64,000 bases of DNA from Flammula alnicola (lineage: Eukaryota > Basidiomycota > Agaricomycetes > Agaricales > Strophariaceae), in the NCBI GenBank assembly GCA_015499995.1, contig JADNRV010000152.1, forward strand, positions 62,001-126,000, in the 5' to 3' direction. Below, piece after piece: positions 47,300 to 58,300 of this stretch. Each line of letters starts with the position of its first letter. Position 1 is the first letter of the stretch. The position numbers and the translations under genes are program-made. The notes beneath the pieces were generated by a model. It ran no database searches. It was not told the DNA's origin and saw only the letters and a list, made by a program, of their open reading frames with translations.

Positions 47300-47870
47300 A
47301 CCTCGCCGCTGTCCCCGTATCTGAGCAGCAGCAGTGGGCGCTGCTGCTGCTCCCACCTTGTCGCCGTCGCCGTATACGAGCAGCAGCAGCGGTCGTGCTG
47401 CTGCTGCTCCGCCCTCGTCGTCATCGTAGTCGTGTCGTGTACGAGCAGCAGCACAGGTCGTGCTGCTGCTCCGCCCTCGTCGTCTTCGCCGTCGTATTCG
47501 TATACCAGCAGCAGCACTGATCGTGCTGCTGCTGTTCCGCTGTCGTCGTCGACGTATCGAGCAGCAGCATCGGTCGTGCTGCTGCTGCTGCTCCCACCTC
47601 GTCGCCGTCGCCGTCTTCCAGCAGAGGCAGCAGCGGTTCGGCTGCTGGCGCTGCGGCCGCTTTGTCGTCCAAACCGTATACGAGCAGCAGCAGGACGACC
47701 GCTGCTGCTGCTCCCACCTCGTGATCGTCACCGTATCCCAGCAGCAGCAGCGGTCGTCCTGCTGCCACTCCTCCCACCTCGACGTCGTCGCCGTGTACTA
47801 GCAGCAGTGTACGAGCAGCAGCAGCGGTCGTGCTGCTGCTGCTGCTTCCACCGAGTCGCCGTCGCCGTCA
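47300..47870. repeat. left-arm minisatellite of CAG/CTG-armed hairpins
   Basis: About ten units alternate a 28-35-bp self-complementary block (GAGCAGCAGCAG, short centre such as CGGTCG, TGCTGCTGCTGC) with 20-35-bp GTCGTC-rich spacers often ending GTATAC or GTATCC. Units differ by substitutions and small length changes. All six frames are largely open because the words are triplets. Confidence 0.85.
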
Positions 47871-47996
47871 TGTATCGTCGTGCCCGCGCAACTAACGGAA
47901 TAAGGTCAGAGACGACGACCATTCCACGGTCGTCGTCATCTCATCATCTTGCATGTGGATTCGGTAAGTGAAGGGATGGAGACAGGAAAAACAGAA

Positions 47997-48026
47997 AACG
48001 AATCGAGTCATACGACTCGATTCGTT
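47997..48026. repeat. perfect 13-bp hairpin near the element centre
   Basis: AACGAATCGAGTC (47997-48009) and GACTCGATTCGTT (48014-48026) are exact reverse complements around the loop ATAC. Confidence 0.9.
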
Positions 48027-48089
48027 ACGCACCGGGTGGGTCTCCCTCTACCAGGGTCTCCCCTCGCGTCTTCTCTCCCCTCACCCCAT

Positions 48090-49110
48090 GCTGATTTGCT
48101 TGGACACCGATGTAGTGGAAGTGGGAGAGGAAGGAGCGGCGTGACGTGGCCGGATGGTTCAGCGAGCGAAGAGGAAGGTCGAAGGCGTTGGGCGTCAAAC
48201 GATGTTGATCGTGGTTCAAGCGGACCTTGAAATTCCGGACCGCTCGATTTCCGGTGCTTCCTCGTCGTCGAGGACAAGCATCAACGCAGTCACGTAGTTA
48301 TAGGAGCTTTGGGAGCTCAATATATCATTAGAAAACATGTATTTAAATCAACTTAACAATAAATTATTTTGAATCTCTAAATATGCTAGCCTACACGGAT
48401 GAAATACATGCGCATATACGAAAGGGTGGTGATTTCGGGCGCTTGAAATCGAAAATGCTACAGGTAGCCTCCTCAAGGCTTCATAAATTTAAAATCATGT
48501 CTAAGATATCGTCTACATGTTAATTTAAAGTATTCTAGATACTTTAAAAAGCTCCAAGAAAATGTGGAGGGACGGAAACTTGAAATGACATGGCGAAGGT
48601 TGAATTGCTTTAAGATTTCTTGTCATTTCATGCACAACTTGACTGCAAAGTGTGTACCATTAGATATATCTTTATCATGTCCAAATAAATTTTATAATTA
48701 CATTTCTATACACTATTTCTATTGAATTAAACACTTTTCAAGCATTTCAAGACAGTTCTCGTGGTCCTAAAGTCAAGATAGAGAACTTGCAATGTCCGTT
48801 GATCACCTCGCGCCGCAATCGACGGATCGGAGTCTGACCGGTCCGAGTTTACCAGCCAATCACATCACTCTCGGCAAACGCCGGATAACATCAATCACAC
48901 CACCACCACCACCCTCCCTCACCTCTCGCTCATCCACCCCGCCCACCGAGGCTCAAAAAAGGTATGTACATAAATTGATATTTCTTGCATTCAGTTTGCT
49001 AACTAATTTAACCCACCATCTAGGATCCTACGACAAGAACAAACCTGCGGAATGCCGTGTGCCCCTCTCCCTCGTTGAGGGAATGTGGGCCGGCTCTGGA
49101 GGGAGATGGG
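48090..49110. other. unique centre of the foldback element, no gene seen
   Basis: The arms stop matching here (the last inverted match is the GGGTCTCCCT region at about 48037-48062 and 49137-49168). AT-rich sequence follows, with a short stretch at about 48560-48590 resembling the 1549-1580 repeat segment. No transposase, no family signature and no frame longer than about 140 codons. Confidence 0.6.
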
Positions 49111-49189
49111 AAGGAGATGAGGGGCAAGGAAATAAGGGGAGACCCTGTGAAAGGGAGACCCGCCCGGTAAGTAACGATTCAGTCAACGA

Positions 49190-49840
49190 GGTGGTAGCAG
49201 CAGCAGCAGCTGCGTGACGGCTGCTGCTGCTCGATATAGCGACGACGATGAGGTGCGAAGAGCAGCAGCGCGACGGCTGCCGCTCGAATGCGACGACCAC
49301 GACAAGGTGGAAGCAGCGGCAGCAGCACGACCGCTGCTGCTGCTTGGATACGGATACAACTACGACGACAATGAGGGCGCGGCAGGAGCAGCACGACTGC
49401 TGTTACTGCTCGGATACAGTGACGACGTCCAGGTGGGAGGAGTATGGCGACGACGGCGAGGTGGCAGCAGCAGCAACTCGACCGCTGCTGCTGCTGCTCG
49501 GATATGGCAACAGCGACGCGGTCACAGCAGCAGCAGCAGCACGACCGCTGCTGCTGCTTGTACACGACGGCGATGAAGTGGACACACCAGCAGCAGCACG
49601 ACGGCGGCTGCTGCTCGTATACGGCGACGACAACGAGCAGCAGCAGCAGCGCCCATTGCTGCTGCTCAGCTACGGCGACGCGTTGAGGTGGGAGGACACC
49701 AGCACGATGGCTGCCGCTGGCATACGACAATGTCAAGGTGGGAGCGGTAGCAGCAGCACGACAGCTGCTGCCGCTCAGCTACGGTGACGGCAGCGAAGTG
49801 GGAGGAGCAGCAGCACGAGCCCTGCTGCTCGGATGCGGCA
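49190..49840. repeat. right-arm minisatellite of CAG/CTG-armed hairpins
   Basis: This is the inverted counterpart of the 47300-47870 array, with the same block design (AGCAGCAGCACGACCGCTGC followed by TGCTGCT and a spacer with TACGGCGACGA words). The spacers do not match the left array one for one, so the two arrays have diverged by unit turnover. Confidence 0.85.
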
Positions 49841-51162
49841 AAGTGGGAGCGGCGGCGGCGGCGATGCGACGACAAGGAGAACGAGGATGAGCAGCAGCAG
49901 GAGAGGCGATGATGTGCATTACTCACGTCGACATGTGCCCTCCTTGCTCGCTTATCCTCGTTTCGTTCCTGTATCTCGTTTCTTTATTGTATACATTCTG
50001 ACCAGTACATAGCACATTTTCAAATATATTCACAGTTTTCTATTTAATCTTTTTTACCTGAGGTTTTCGAGCAGAGACGACAGCAGGCTGCAGCGTGGGA
50101 ATACAGAAAGTATCTAATCTATAGATAACGGAGACGCCGAGGCACGAGCGTCTGAATCTAAAAATATCTAACTAGGACGCTTTCTGGCTATCTAATCTAT
50201 AGATAACAAACCAGGCACAAGCGCTGGCATCTAAAAATATCACACCGGCGCTTTCCATCTAATTTTAGAACGTCATCCGAAGTCATCCTTCTCAATCCAC
50301 CCATCCCCGCCCCCCATGAGGCGCGCACAGGGCGGCAATGGGTAGCAATATATTATTAGACCCCAGTGGATTTTTTCCCTGGCCAAAACCGTCCCAAACG
50401 ACGAGCAGAAGCCAAAATACAAGCCCGAGCATCATTTCCTGCATTATTGACAGGTGTTTACCATCAGCCCCGCCCCAAATGGGACCGTCATCCAAACCCA
50501 CCTGCCGCAATCCACCCATTCCCGCCCCCCTAGAGGCGCGCAAATACCTGCATTATGTCAGAATATATTTATAGATGCTATTAGAATTTTTCCCGCGCCA
50601 AAGGCGCCCCCCAACGACGAGCAGCACCATATTTTGTGCCCGCCAACCATTTCTGTGCATTGTTGATACATATTTACTAGTACCCGCCCCCTGCAAGGTG
50701 CAGACACCCTCTCCCGGCACCGCGGCAGCCTTTCAAAAGGTTCACACATGGCCTTAGGCCACGGCCCAAGCGGCCCAAACCCGCTATAGATGTATAAGGT
50801 AGTTAGCCCACAGCCTAGGAATCATATATAATTCTAGCTTACAAGGCTGTCCCAAGAGCTCCATCCAAGCTCCATCATGTCGCATAGAAATTGAGAGTCC
50901 GCACTGCCTAAGTTTTGATCTGAGGTGGCCTATCGTTTTGCCTTCTGCTGTAACTAACATCGCCCAATCTCAGTCTCCTCCTCGATTGCCTGTGAATAGT
51001 CGCCATAAAAGGTCTTTCAACCAGCCCAGAGTCATAGAGAGCACGACCTCGTTTCGCTACAATGTTCATCACAAGCAGCCTTCCTTCGATACTCTGGCGA
51101 AGAGTGCTTGCCTCGGTAGGCCGGTATCCTGTAGCAATCAGAGACTAGCTAATGACTTACAG

Positions 51163-52041
51163 GTTAGCACCCTATTCAATCCGATCGACAAGAGTATTAC
51201 TCCGTCCAACGGTTACGTATGTGAAGCCGATTTAATTTGGCAAGTCTTTTGAATTTTCTCGCAGACGCCCTTTACAGAAAATGGAGAAATAAGCGCCCAC
51301 TATTTGAATGACATTCGCGAGGTCCTTCTTGAATTCATGCGTGAAATGAACATCACGTATCCGAAGGTTGGGTATGATGAAAGGTTTGCTCGCTCTTGTC
51401 ACGAACTGGCTCTGGGAGAGGGCTTTCAGCCAGAGATAGTGCATTCAGGAGAATTTCAGATTGCCTTGCATGGCGCGGTGGCGATCGCTATGACGACATA
51501 TGCACATCTGGAAAATAATTCAACTCGCCAATACATTTGCCTCTATACCACCTGGTGAGAGTTTCACTCGTAAGCATGGCATTCGTCAGCATCGACGAAC
51601 CAATTTAATCGCAGCTTGATCTACTTTGATGACCTTACTCGAAGGGATGCATCACCTGTGCGAGAGTTCCAAGCCAACTTCTTATGTGGCCGGCCTCAGA
51701 TGCACCCATTGCTCGATAGCTTCGCGGCATGGCTTCGCAAGGCTTGGGAACATTTCCTTCCCGCCTGCGCCAACCTCGTTGTTTCAAGCTCTCTTGATTT
51801 TGTTACTGGCCTGATCCTTGATCACGACCAGCAGGAGATGGCAGTATGTATGACCCGAGTCTACCTTGATCTAGTAAAACTCATTTCTATTCAGGTGAAT
51901 TCAAGTGCTATTAGTTACCCACGCTGGGTTCGCACCATCATCAGGAAAATGAAGTTTTTCCTCAGAGAAACCCAGGGTGCTTTAGGCATCTCTAAAGACT
52001 CTAAAGACTACAAAGACTCAAAGCTTCTCAGGCAGCTTTGA
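51163..52041 (+). pseudogene. truncated trichodiene-synthase-like sesquiterpene synthase
   Basis: Recognisable exons are 51163-51216, 51265-51554, 51615-51844 and from 51894, with good GT-AG junctions. The third starts just before an acidic metal-binding motif, LIYFDDLTRRD, and continues with the Tri5-type blocks EFQANFLCGRPQ and SSLDFVTGLILDHD; the fourth opens with an SYPRWVRT block. Family members cyclise farnesyl diphosphate and need a second Mg-binding NSE/DTE motif about 100 residues later. Here that motif and the whole C-terminal third are missing: after WVRT the frame enters unrelated sequence and then AAAG-word repeats, stopping at 52041. No in-frame ATG was found upstream. It should be inactive as a synthase. 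Confidence 0.75.
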
Positions 52042-52880
52042 AATCTAAGTGACTTGGTAACTATTTCCTCAAAGACGTCTCAAAGCCACTCCACTTGCTT
52101 TGAAAGTGAAACCAAAGACATGTAAAGTGGAGCCAAAGAAGTCTGAAAGGCAAACTAAAGAAGTCTGAAAGCCAAACCAAAGAGGTCTAAAGTAGACCAA
52201 AGACATCTGAAAGCCAAATGAAAGAGGTCTAAAGTAGACCAAAGACATCTGAAAGCCAAATGAAAGAGGTCTAAAGTAGACCAAAGACATCTGAAAGCCA
52301 AATGAAAGAGGTCTAAAGTAGACCAAAGACATCTGAAAGCCAAATGAAAGAGGTCTAAAGTAGACCAAAGACATCTGAAAGCCAAATGAAAGAGGTCTAA
52401 AGTAGACCAAAGACATCTGAAAGCCAAATGAAAGAGGTCTAAAGTAGACCAAAGACATCTGAAAGCCAAATGAAAGAGGTCTAAAGTAGACCAAAGACAT
52501 CTGAAAGCCAAATGAAAGAAGTCTGAAAGCAGAATGAAAGAAGTCTAAAGTAGACCAAAGAAGTCTGAAAGCCAAACTAAAGAAGTCTGAAAGCCAAACC
52601 AAAGAAGTCTAAAGTAGACCAAAGACATCTGAAAGAAAAACCAAAGACATCTGAAAGCAATTTGAGACCATTTTCAAAGTGCGTTCAAAGTATTTTCAGA
52701 ATTGTGATACACTCTGAAAGCATTTTCAAAGTGGATTCAAAGGACTTGGGAGCGTCTCAGAGCAGCTTCAGATCATTCTTAGAGTGTTCCAAAGAGGTAA
52801 CAGGGTATCTTTAGAGCATTTTCAAAGAGAGCTGAAAGTAGCCTAAGTTTAGTCTAAAGACGCCTAACTCTCAATCAAAG
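51985..52880 (+). repeat. ~900-bp tract built from AAAG words
   Basis: The sequence is a chain of AAAGNNNTCT, AAAGCC and similar words at 7-11-bp spacing. It is regular in the centre (the 42-bp array) and decays towards both sides. It starts within the truncated terpene synthase. Confidence 0.85.
52179..52514 (+). repeat. eight tandem copies of a 42-bp unit
   Basis: 336 bp divide exactly into eight apparently identical units beginning AAAGAGGTCTAAAGTAGACC and ending CCAAATG. Because 42 is a multiple of three, every frame without a stop stays open; on the minus strand two frames read as 14-residue repeats (SFGFQMSLVYFRPL in one). Identity between units implies recent expansion or homogenisation. 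Confidence 0.95.
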
Positions 52881-53006
52881 CAGCTAGTAGCCCTTTGGGA
52901 ATCCACAATAAGCCAATATAAAACTATTATTAATGAATAAAATCACAGAACAGCTATTACGATTGCATAAAAGAAAGAAGAAAGAGGATAGACTCGACGT
53001 CACCAA

Positions 53007-55108
53007 CTAACCAGACTGAGACTCTCCTCTTGCAACTTCCTCTTCTGCTCTGGTGGCTTCTTCTTCTGCTTCTCCATCTTCTGCCTCTTGAGCGAGTTTT
53101 TCCAGCGCGCCAAAGTCCAGGTTCGCCAAATCCTTGCCCTGATTAGAATCGTCAAGAAAGTTATGGTGGTTTGAGCTATAAAACATAATGTTAGATTAGA
53201 ACAATGAATAAGAAAAGAAAAGAAAAGAAAACGCACAGAAGCTTCTTGAGAAGCTCATTCTTCCAGTATTTGGCCCATCTGGGAGATTCCACCATCAGTT
53301 TCTTCCAGTTTCCAAGATGGTTATGGTAGCTAGTGTACACATTAATAGCATCAATGAGAATGAACAGGAAATAAGGAGTAGAAAGGCACACCTTCTTTGA
53401 GCTATCTCGTCAGAGAAGTTATATTTATTGGGTTTTACACCACTGCTCCATCCTTTCAGTGCATATTCAATCTAAAAATGCTAGCAGTCAGATCAAGAAC
53501 ATAAATAAAGAAGAGGACATACAGCGGTGATGACAAAAATGATGATAGAAAGAGGGAGATCCTTCTCTTCAGCAATCTTGGCGGTAGTTTCGGCATCCGC
53601 ATTGGATCTTGATGATATGGAGAACCACTGACTTTCAATGATTTCTATAATGAGATCAGAGCCAAAGGGTTGCCGAGAATCAATGGTATGTTTCTAAGAA
53701 TATAAATGGTCAGTAGATTAGCTTAAAAGAAGTTACGTGCATACCTCCAGGTTGATACCTCCATACATAAAGTTGGACTCAGTCAACAGCCATATAACAT
53801 GTTTCCGGACTTTATCCGGAGGACCATTTAGACCGTAGAAGCCTCGGACACGATCACGGGCTTTGATGACTATGCTACTGATGAGAGCCGTCCTTCCATA
53901 TGTCGTCTGATTTTGATTTAAGTTAGCTACAGTCAAAAAACAAATGAATCCCTTACAAATGTAATCAGCTTCTTTTTAGTATTCTGGTCATGTGTTGCAT
54001 GCCTAAAAGCATCCTTGATGGTTAGGTCATCGACGTTCCTAGATGCCCCTTTGACGGTGTTCCATAAGAATTCCAAGCGTCCAATCTTAGTATCAGGAAG
54101 GAAAGGTCCGTCTGGGTTATAGATGGTGGTGGTTCTAGTGTGAGACTTTGAAGCAATGGCGAGCTGACGGGTTCGAGGAGAAAAGTCGCATTCTTTGACT
54201 TTGGCATTGTTGGAAGTCTTGGAACCACTGGCCGACTTTGGAGTACCAGAACGAGATCTTCGAGAGGTGATTGTTGACCTAGTATCATCCAAGTCGAAGA
54301 CAGACAGCTAAATAATATATAATAAGTTTAGGTGAATTGAGCCACAAAGATTAAAAAACAAACGCCATTATCATTGAAGTAATCATCTCCTCCAACTACC
54401 TGTTCATCAGAAACATTGTAGTCGGGATAATCCATGTCAGCGTCGGCGTTAGCGTTGGCGTCGGCATCAGCATTGACGTTGGCATCTCCTCCGTCACTCT
54501 GATCATCATCAGGCTGAGCTCCAGAGTCGCCATCCTGGCTGCCATCTTCATCCATAGAACCTGAACGACCTTTACCTTTCATACCTATGGGTTGTAAGCC
54601 ATTGGCGATCGCTGTCTCATCATCATCCATAATGAGAGGTGCATTTCGTCTCCTCTTGGTGGGAGGAGCGCCTTCATCTTCCTCTTCATCGTCATCCTCA
54701 TTTCTGCCTTCATTCTCTTCTTCCCGCATAAGCCTTTTGTTCCTTTGTCGTATTGCTAAAAGAAGAAACTATAAATTGAAACAGAGTGTGAAAATTAAAA
54801 AAACACCTGCCTTCATCCTGGGTAGCCGCCGCAGCCTTCTTCTCCTCTTCCATTCTTGCCTTGAAAGCCTTGAAAAGTGCCATGTTCTTCTCATTGAATT
54901 CAAAACCGTCAATGGTAGGGACATTTGAATCTCCATTCGACTTTCCTGAAGAGCGTGTTTGACCACCAGATTTATTCTTGCGAGAGGAGGCCTTGTCTCC
55001 TCCAGAGGCTTTCCTTTTGGCATTGCCACCAGATGCTTTGCTGGTTGCCGATGCTGAGGACTTTGAGCCCTGTGATGCAGAAGAAGCTCCAGACCGTCGA
55101 GTTTGCAT
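53007..55108 (-). CDS. DUF6532-type protein with long acidic/basic N-terminus (571 aa)
   Basis: Eight exons (54811-55108, 54364-54755, 53957-54307, 53745-53906, 53523-53693, 53392-53471, 53237-53329, 53007-53175). Residues 1-100 are Ser/Lys/Gly-rich and basic. The next 130 are strongly acidic with NADADANANADADMDYPD repeats. The folded part from about 290 shows the DUF6532 pattern of mushroom proteins: GRTALISSIVIKARDRV, FYGLNGPPDKVRKHVIWLL, SNFMYGGINLE, SQWFSI, DLPLSIIIFVITAIEYALKG and YHNHLGNWKKLM. The tail is Glu-rich. The family function is unknown and often transposon-associated in location. Intron 1 appears to use a GC donor (GAAG|GCAGGT). Nuclear-protein composition is inferred only. 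Confidence 0.75.
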
Positions 55109-55348
55109 AGTATTCAGATTTACGTTGAAAAGTAGTTGACAGCAGTAAACCTATAGACCAGCAAAGCAGTATAGACTGGCAGAGGAGTAAGAAAGCAGAG
55201 CGGTGCGTTGGTTAGCGGTGCGTTGGTTAGCGTTGAAGGAGTTGGTTGGTAATGGGAAAGTCAACCACAGTAAATTAAAATTAAATACAAATATCCGCCA
55301 TTTTCCCACACCTAATCAATTGAACGACTGCTAGATACAAACAGCGCC
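55109..55348. other. short intergenic segment with a 17-bp direct duplication
   Basis: GCGGTGCGTTGGTTAGC occurs twice in tandem near 55200-55235, upstream of the DUF6532 gene. Otherwise this is the promoter of that gene and the 3' end of the next. Confidence 0.5.
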
Positions 55349-58300
55349 CTAAATATCTTTCTCTACATTCATGAATATACTATGGTCCCAGTGATTTCTA
55401 CACCTAACCCAATTGTCTCCTGAACTATCAGAATGGAGAACAAGAGATGCTCGTTCTCCTTTGAAATTCATATTAAAATGACTTAACTTAGCGGATGGAA
55501 ATAAAACCATATCACCACAGAGTAGCTGGAGTCGAATTCCTGGTTCCAGGAAGCAAATATCACCACCCTCGCAATTGTCATCACAGATGGCCATGACGAT
55601 ACAGAGATTCTTGTCGTTAACATCTCTGTGGATCCTTGTGCAAACATTGAAGTTGATCACAAATCCACTGAATGGGTATGCGGGGGAAAATCCACCGGCA
55701 GGAAGAACATCGGCATATTGTCCTATGATGTCGTATTCCTCAGGAAGTATTTCCTTGAGCTATATGCAAATTAAATTAATAGATTGGCCAATTAATAAAC
55801 AAAGTCGAACTTACCGTTTTGTTGATCCAATCAAAGACATCTTGGAAGCATTCTTCCAAACGCTTGTACTCCTCCATGTGTAGTTGGAACTCCTTGGAGG
55901 TGTGAGGAGTAAACGTTGAGGTATTGGGTCGCCTAAGGCCCTCCTTTCTCAAAGTTGCTGGATCAACATTGGAAGGAGCGCCTTTCCCCTAAGAAACAAA
56001 CGTATCTAAGTCTTAACAAGATATCTGAAATAAAATAAAGCAAACATACACTTGCAGTATAGCGGTTCCACCATGCGAAATGCAGAGCCAGAAAGCGATA
56101 GAATTCTTTGAGGGCTTCAGAGTCGGTCCATTTCATGTAGTTCGGACAAGCTGCCTTTAAAGATGCCAAAAGGCGATCACGCAAGTGTTGAGGTAGATCT
56201 GGACAGACCAACAATATAATGTTGTCATTAATATCATTAACACGGAGGCGCTTTCTGATAGGAAAAAAGTTGAGTCTAATTTTTATAAATTAACAAGGAA
56301 TTAAGACGTACCCGTTTAAGTTATCATGAGTGATATTCAAGTAACGACCTCTGGTTTTCTTTCCAAGATGCAGCTGTTTTCGAAGCTATCAAGAAACAAT
56401 ATCAGAAATAGAAAAGAAGAGCTCAAAGACGACTGACTTTGGTGGTAATATCCGGCAATGAATCACAATTGTCAGCCAAGCTTGCAAATTTTCTCTCCTT
56501 CTGCGTAAATTTATAGCTAGCTGTCTTGTCTGTCTTGTCTTTATATTCTGTTTTCGTATTACGATCCAGAGAGGGATTGTAGTTGGTCTTGATAGTGTAC
56601 AGGTTGGTATTGGAGGCGTCTTTGGATTGAGAATTAAAGTTGAGGTCTTCATCATCATCCGGGCTGGAGAGCGGGGAAGGAATGTCATCCACTGACGTAT
56701 GATTAATGTTTGGCGGGTCTTGAGTAGATGTTGGGGTCGAAGATAAGACAGAATGGTTTATCAGATAATATGGTATGACTGGAACCAAACCCTCTAAAGG
56801 AGAGTAGCAGCTAGCCCAGGTGCGTATGCAGCGACGTTTGATGAAGGCACTATAGAAATTCGTTAATAGAATGAAATGTTAAGAAAAGGATGTCTTACTT
56901 ATAGGTTATTGAGTTGAAAAATTCATCGGACCGCTGCAAGTCGCCAGCCTCTATTTCAGGAAGAACTCCTCGGCTGATGAGAAGCTCTTGGCTGAACATC
57001 GTTGAAAAAGCCACACGAAATTGTGTCCTCGACAATGCAATCGCAGGAATTATATCCTGAATGACGAGTTTTCCAAGAGTGTGGTCTAGAATTGGTGTTT
57101 ATTTAGAGTATCACAAATAGAATAAAAAACGTACCAGGATTGGGACATCTCAATAGATAATTAATTCTCAGAATAATATCGTGAGTGAGATTTCGAATAT
57201 TTGATCGAAGATTCGCTGCAGCAGCTATAGCCAAGATAAAGAAAGAGGCTAGAAAACAGTCAATAAGTTAACAAAATTCAGGAATTAAAAGAACTTACCC
57301 CCACCTGCCAATAGACAGAATTTGGCGGCATCAGATACATATCTTGCCAAGGTTCGAGTACTCCTTTCACTCTGGATGGCATCGAGAATGGCTGTCTTCT
57401 TCTTTCTCGTACTCTTGCAAGTGCTAGATATCAAATTCATTCAGAGTAAATTGTAGAGATAGCTCAATAAAACTGACCTGATGACCTTGCATCGAAGCTG
57501 GATCGCATTGACCATGAACACGAAATCCGTAACAGCAACATTTTCCTCGGCCATAAAACAACGGCTGGCGATATTTTCTAGACTGTCAACAGACATGATA
57601 GATACCAGTCTAGAGTGCCTGCTACCATCTCCAGAATCATTGTGGCCGGTCTTGAGCGCCTTGAATATTTGAGCAATCGGGTTCATGTCATTGGCAGGAT
57701 CGAAGATGAATGTCCTACATGCCATAGCGAGATCCAGGACAAAGTGGTACCCCGGCGAAGACAGAACCTGATTTTCAGGTTCTGGATGATCAGAAGGCCC
57801 CCCAGGAATGTGGCCAAGCTGCTGATGTTGGTCATTCTGGCCCTCGTCAGCATCCTGTACATCTCGAGATGGTTCAAAAACCTCTTCTTGTAAATCTGGG
57901 TTATGAACCGGGCGAGGGTCATAGGTCCATGCAGGAGGAGCAGCCGCACCACGAGTTGGACATTTGTTGATTGGATTTCCTCCTCCTCGCCCATGTCGGC
58001 CACGACCTCGACCGCGACCTCGACCGCGACCTCGACCACGTCCTTGACCACGTCCTCGACTACCATTGTTGTCAGCACCAGCGTCGCCGTCAGCACCAGC
58101 ATCGTTGTCGGCACCAGCGTCGCCGTCAGCACTAGTGTCGCCGTCAGCACCAGCACCACCCATTGGCCTTCGATCATCCATCTGATGGCCTAATCTCAGT
58201 TCTCCTCCAAGCTGCAAGCGTCTTCGATTTGTTGGAGTTGGACATGGACTGGAAGATCGTTGTCGACGGCCAAGAGTAGAACGTACATTCTGAGCAGAAT

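Larger units (their letters stand above)
46195..50824. mobile_element. 4.63-kb foldback (near-palindromic) element flanked by TA
   Basis: The ends TGATTCCTAGGCTGTGGGCT (46195 onward) and its inverted copy (ending 50824) start arms of about 1.7-1.9 kb that remain inverted copies of each other almost to the centre, at perhaps 80-90% identity by eye. TA dinucleotides flank both ends (46193-46194, 50825-50826). Each arm contains, from outside in: two direct ~215-bp repeats with AACAATGCAGGAAATG, two ~85-bp repeats around ATATTTTTAGAT and ATCTATAGATTAGAT, an AT-rich piece with CCTCAGGTAAAAAAGATTAA, and a CAG/CTG hairpin array. The central kilobase is unique and lacks a transposase. The superfamily is not determined; TA flanks are compatible with several. 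Confidence 0.85.

Noticed and set aside
47300..47870. CRISPR-like alternation of repeats and spacers
   Set aside because: The host is a eukaryote, the repeats are imperfect hairpins of triplets, and the spacers are themselves related GTC-rich sequences, not unique captured DNA.
47042..47971. Long open frames on both strands of the left triplet array (for example 229 and 238 codons)
   Set aside because: All six frames are open because the array is made of CAG/CTG/GTC triplets. The products are runs of Cys, Gln, Leu or Ala with no conserved core, so I treat them as non-coding.
49214..49787. Open frames in the right triplet array
   Set aside because: Same reason as the left array: triplet repeat composition, no start context or family signal.
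52069..52602. 177- and 118-codon minus-strand frames with 14-residue repeats
   Set aside because: They follow automatically from a 42-bp tandem repeat without stop codons. There is no sign of a gene around it.
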